A stretch of 64,000 bases of DNA from Cenococcum geophilum 1.58 (taxonomy: Eukaryota > Ascomycota > Dothideomycetes > Gloniales > Gloniaceae), in NCBI GenBank assembly GCA_001692895.1, contig KV748204.1, forward strand, positions 2,114,366 to 2,178,365, written 5' to 3'. The position numbers and the translations under genes are program-made. Positions 61,700 to 64,000 of the stretch are shown here, piece after piece. The notes under the pieces are model-generated. The model was not told where the DNA came from, ran no database searches, and saw only the letters and a list, made by a program, of their open reading frames with translations. Numbering within the stretch: position 1 is the first letter of the stretch; every line of letters begins with the position of its first letter.

Positions 61700-64000
61700 C
61701 ACTCCTAATTAAATTTAGGGTATAATATACCNTAGAGCTAATATATATAGTACAGCTAGAAAGCCTACGCGATGTAGAAGGGTTGTAATAAACTTAAAAG
61801 TAGGATGCTGTATAGAAAAACATAACATTATAATATACTTAATAGGAGACGACCTAACTATAATAACTAAAGGATAATAATTAGAAATAGTAGAAACTTA
61901 TAAATATTCTAAAAGACATTAAAGAAGATCTAGAGAAGGGAGAAGATAATTACCTATATATAGGGGTAGCGCAGATAGCTTAATAGGCAAAGCGAATCGC
62001 CTAGAAACTATAGATAAGATATAATAGGAATTAGGACGCTATAGAGAATAGGCGTATTAAAGATGCGATAAAATTATAGGGAATACTAATAACGTATATA
62101 ATAAAGCCCTTATAGGCTAATATTACGGCCAGCGCCTAACTAGTGCCCCCTTAGCGTATACCTAGCGTAGCACCTATTAAGTCTATAGTTAGGGTCTAAA
62201 TACTAGAAGTTATAGAAGTAGAGCTAAAATAGATCCTTATATTAATTAGAGTGTATATACTAAAGGCAGTAGTAGTAAGGGTCCTATATAGTAGTAGTAT
62301 AGAGGTTATACTCCCTAACTAATAGGTAAAGGACTAGGCTATTACCTAGGGAGATATNTNTAAGTATAAAATCCTCTACTAAAACTACCTAGTTAAAGTA
62401 ATTAGGGTACCCCTTAATATATAAGTAGAAAGTAGGCAAGGCGCTATAAATTTATAACTTATCTAAAANATTATAAAGGTTATTATAAAGCTAGTCCTAG
62501 GAATTACTATATCTAAAGTTATATAAGTTTATATAGCTTTATAAAGTACGTATAATATATATAGAGGTATTACTAGGGTTCTAAAGGGTTAAAATATATA
62601 GTACTTTAATAATTAACCTACTAATCTAAGAGATATAATCGGCTGTAACGTATCCCCCCTTACGTTACTATACGGCTAAAAAGATATTAAGTACTTATAA
62701 ACTTATTATAAGTATGGCGGGATCTAATATATATACTCTTATAGCGGCGGTAGTATGTAAAGAAATAGTTTAAATAACCTCTAGTATAAAGCCCGGCTAG
62801 ACGTAAATAGAAAATACCTATAAGTTACTAGACTAACTAATACTATAAAAGGGCTAATAATAGTATAATATAACTACAGATACTTAAACTATAGAGTAAT
62901 ACGTCCTTTATTTAATAGCCTAGACCTAGAAGAGTACTAGATAATAGCTATATAGGAACTAGTATATAAAAAGTAAACCCGTAAAATATACTAACTAAAA
63001 GGATACTACCTATATATACTTCCTAGTTAGTTAACGTATTAATATATAAGTATAGAGCTACTATACTATTAGGCCTAATATAGGCAAACTATAAGTAGCT
63101 ACTAATAGGGGCTAAACTAGTATAACTGATATTTACAATCTAAGGGATAATAAGCCCTAAATTACTATATAGTGACTACTTTAATAAGCTATTAATATAG
63201 CGGAAGGTAAGGTAATAGTCTTAAGGGACTTTAATATATACTATATATTATAGGGAGGATAGTAGGCTATAGTTAAGGTATAGGCGATTTACTTACTAAA
63301 TAAGCTAGAAACGCAGGGCCTTGCCTTAACTACTCTAACTAACAAACCTACCTAGAAAAGAGAAACCTAAGAGAGTATAATCGACCTTATATTTATATAA
63401 GAAATACTTATAAACCGACTAGTATTTTACGGACTAGAAAATATATAATTAATTACTATAGACTATATATCTATATAAATAACGCTTAACTTTACCGCAC
63501 TAATATAATAAACCTACTAGAGATACGTTACTAATAAACTTAACTAGGAAAGATATACCTAGGAAGTTACTAATAGGCTAGCAGCTATACCAGGTATTAC
63601 TAGAGGATATTTAAAGGATTATAAGTAACTACTTAGAAGAATACTACTTAAAGGCTTAGCCTAGTAAATATGCTTACTATAAGTAGTTGCTAAAGGCAGC
63701 CTAGCTACTCACGGGCGCTAAAAAAAGTAAGGCGATAGTATAGTGTAATAGGCGAAGCCTACTACTAATAGAGCTATAAAGTCCTAAAATATAGGCTTAA
63801 GAAGATAATATAGAAAGAGGGTAAAAATAACTAGCGTTAATTCCTAAAAGAAATTACCTTAAACCCTATTAAACTATATAATAAAGAACTCTAGCGTATA
63901 TTAAAGTAGAGTAGGTAAGCCGCTAAGAAGATACTAGAGGATCTCTACCTACCTATACTCTACCGGATAGAATAGGACTAGTATATAAATAATAATAAGG
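61700..64000 (+). mobile_element. LINE-like retroelement, ORF1-like and endonuclease region, truncated by the window edge
   Basis: On +, a gag-like region at about 61,900-62,560 (read as SAPQRIPSVAPIKSIV.. with mutated Gln codons) is followed by an apurinic endonuclease domain. EGKVIVLRDFN near 63,199-63,231 corresponds to the GDFN motif. It is followed by KRETQESIIDLIF near 63,358-63,395, equivalent to the W..ST.DL motif. Coding-like sequence continues to the end of the window, where the RT would lie outside. Frames are closed by RIP-type stops. Confidence 0.72.

Overview
The window looks like a chromosome segment from a filamentous ascomycete (Pezizomycotina). Three things support this. The host genes have many short introns (45-110 bp, GT..AG). 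The orthologues found are typical of that group: a vacuolar Yvc1-like TRP channel, Atg18, the tRNA wybutosine protein TYW4/Ppm2, the proteasome regulator PI31, thioredoxin and a C2H2 factor. The transposons carry the signature of repeat-induced point mutation (RIP): CpA/TpG are nearly absent, TpA is in large excess, and Gln and Trp codons have become TAG/TAA all along the reading frames. The species cannot be fixed from the sequence.

Layout: 1-13.9 kb is a nested pile of degraded retroelements. A Ty1/Copia-like element (protease, integrase, reverse transcriptase, RNase H on +) is interrupted by a ~1 kb insertion, a 142-bp MITE, a complete 8.0-kb Gypsy element with 421-bp LTRs, and a 330-bp solo LTR. 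13.9-17.2 kb is AT-rich and gene-free, with a 20-bp tandem repeat and a GC-rich island. 17.2-20.7 kb holds a composite minisatellite (18-bp, 20-bp and 12-bp arrays in a fixed order) present twice on either side of a 25-N gap. 20.7-30.6 kb holds a second copy of the same Gypsy element in inverse orientation (22,177-29,979) plus flanking remnants. 30.7-57.4 kb is a gene island of normal base composition. 57.4-59 kb has palindromes and another 12-bp minisatellite with a 353-bp higher-order repeat. 59-64 kb holds degraded LINE-like (non-LTR) sequences in both orientations.

Gene island, left to right: a poorly preserved unrecognised gene (31.25-33.22 kb, -); a Yvc1-type vacuolar cation channel in 17 exons (33,488-37,388, +); a three-finger zinc-finger transcription factor (38,248-39,614, +); a 4.3-kb stretch with no supported gene; PI31 (43,905-45,113, -); Atg18 (45,809-47,323, -) divergent from TYW4/Ppm2 (47,755-51,041, +); a GPI-anchored Ser/Thr/Gln-rich wall protein pseudogene (51,862-53,913, -) broken at nine Gln-to-stop positions; and a thioredoxin with a possible mitochondrial presequence (56,219-56,858, -). 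The intact genes are mostly vacuole/autophagy/proteostasis housekeeping functions and do not form an evident cluster or pathway.

I did not find a clear new multi-gene system. The most interesting observations are the RIP-like inactivation of a host cell-wall gene, the datable transposon nesting with intact target-site duplications, and the composite minisatellite whose second copy may be an assembly artefact. Exon coordinates were worked out by hand from frame, splice sites and family similarity; no alignment was run.
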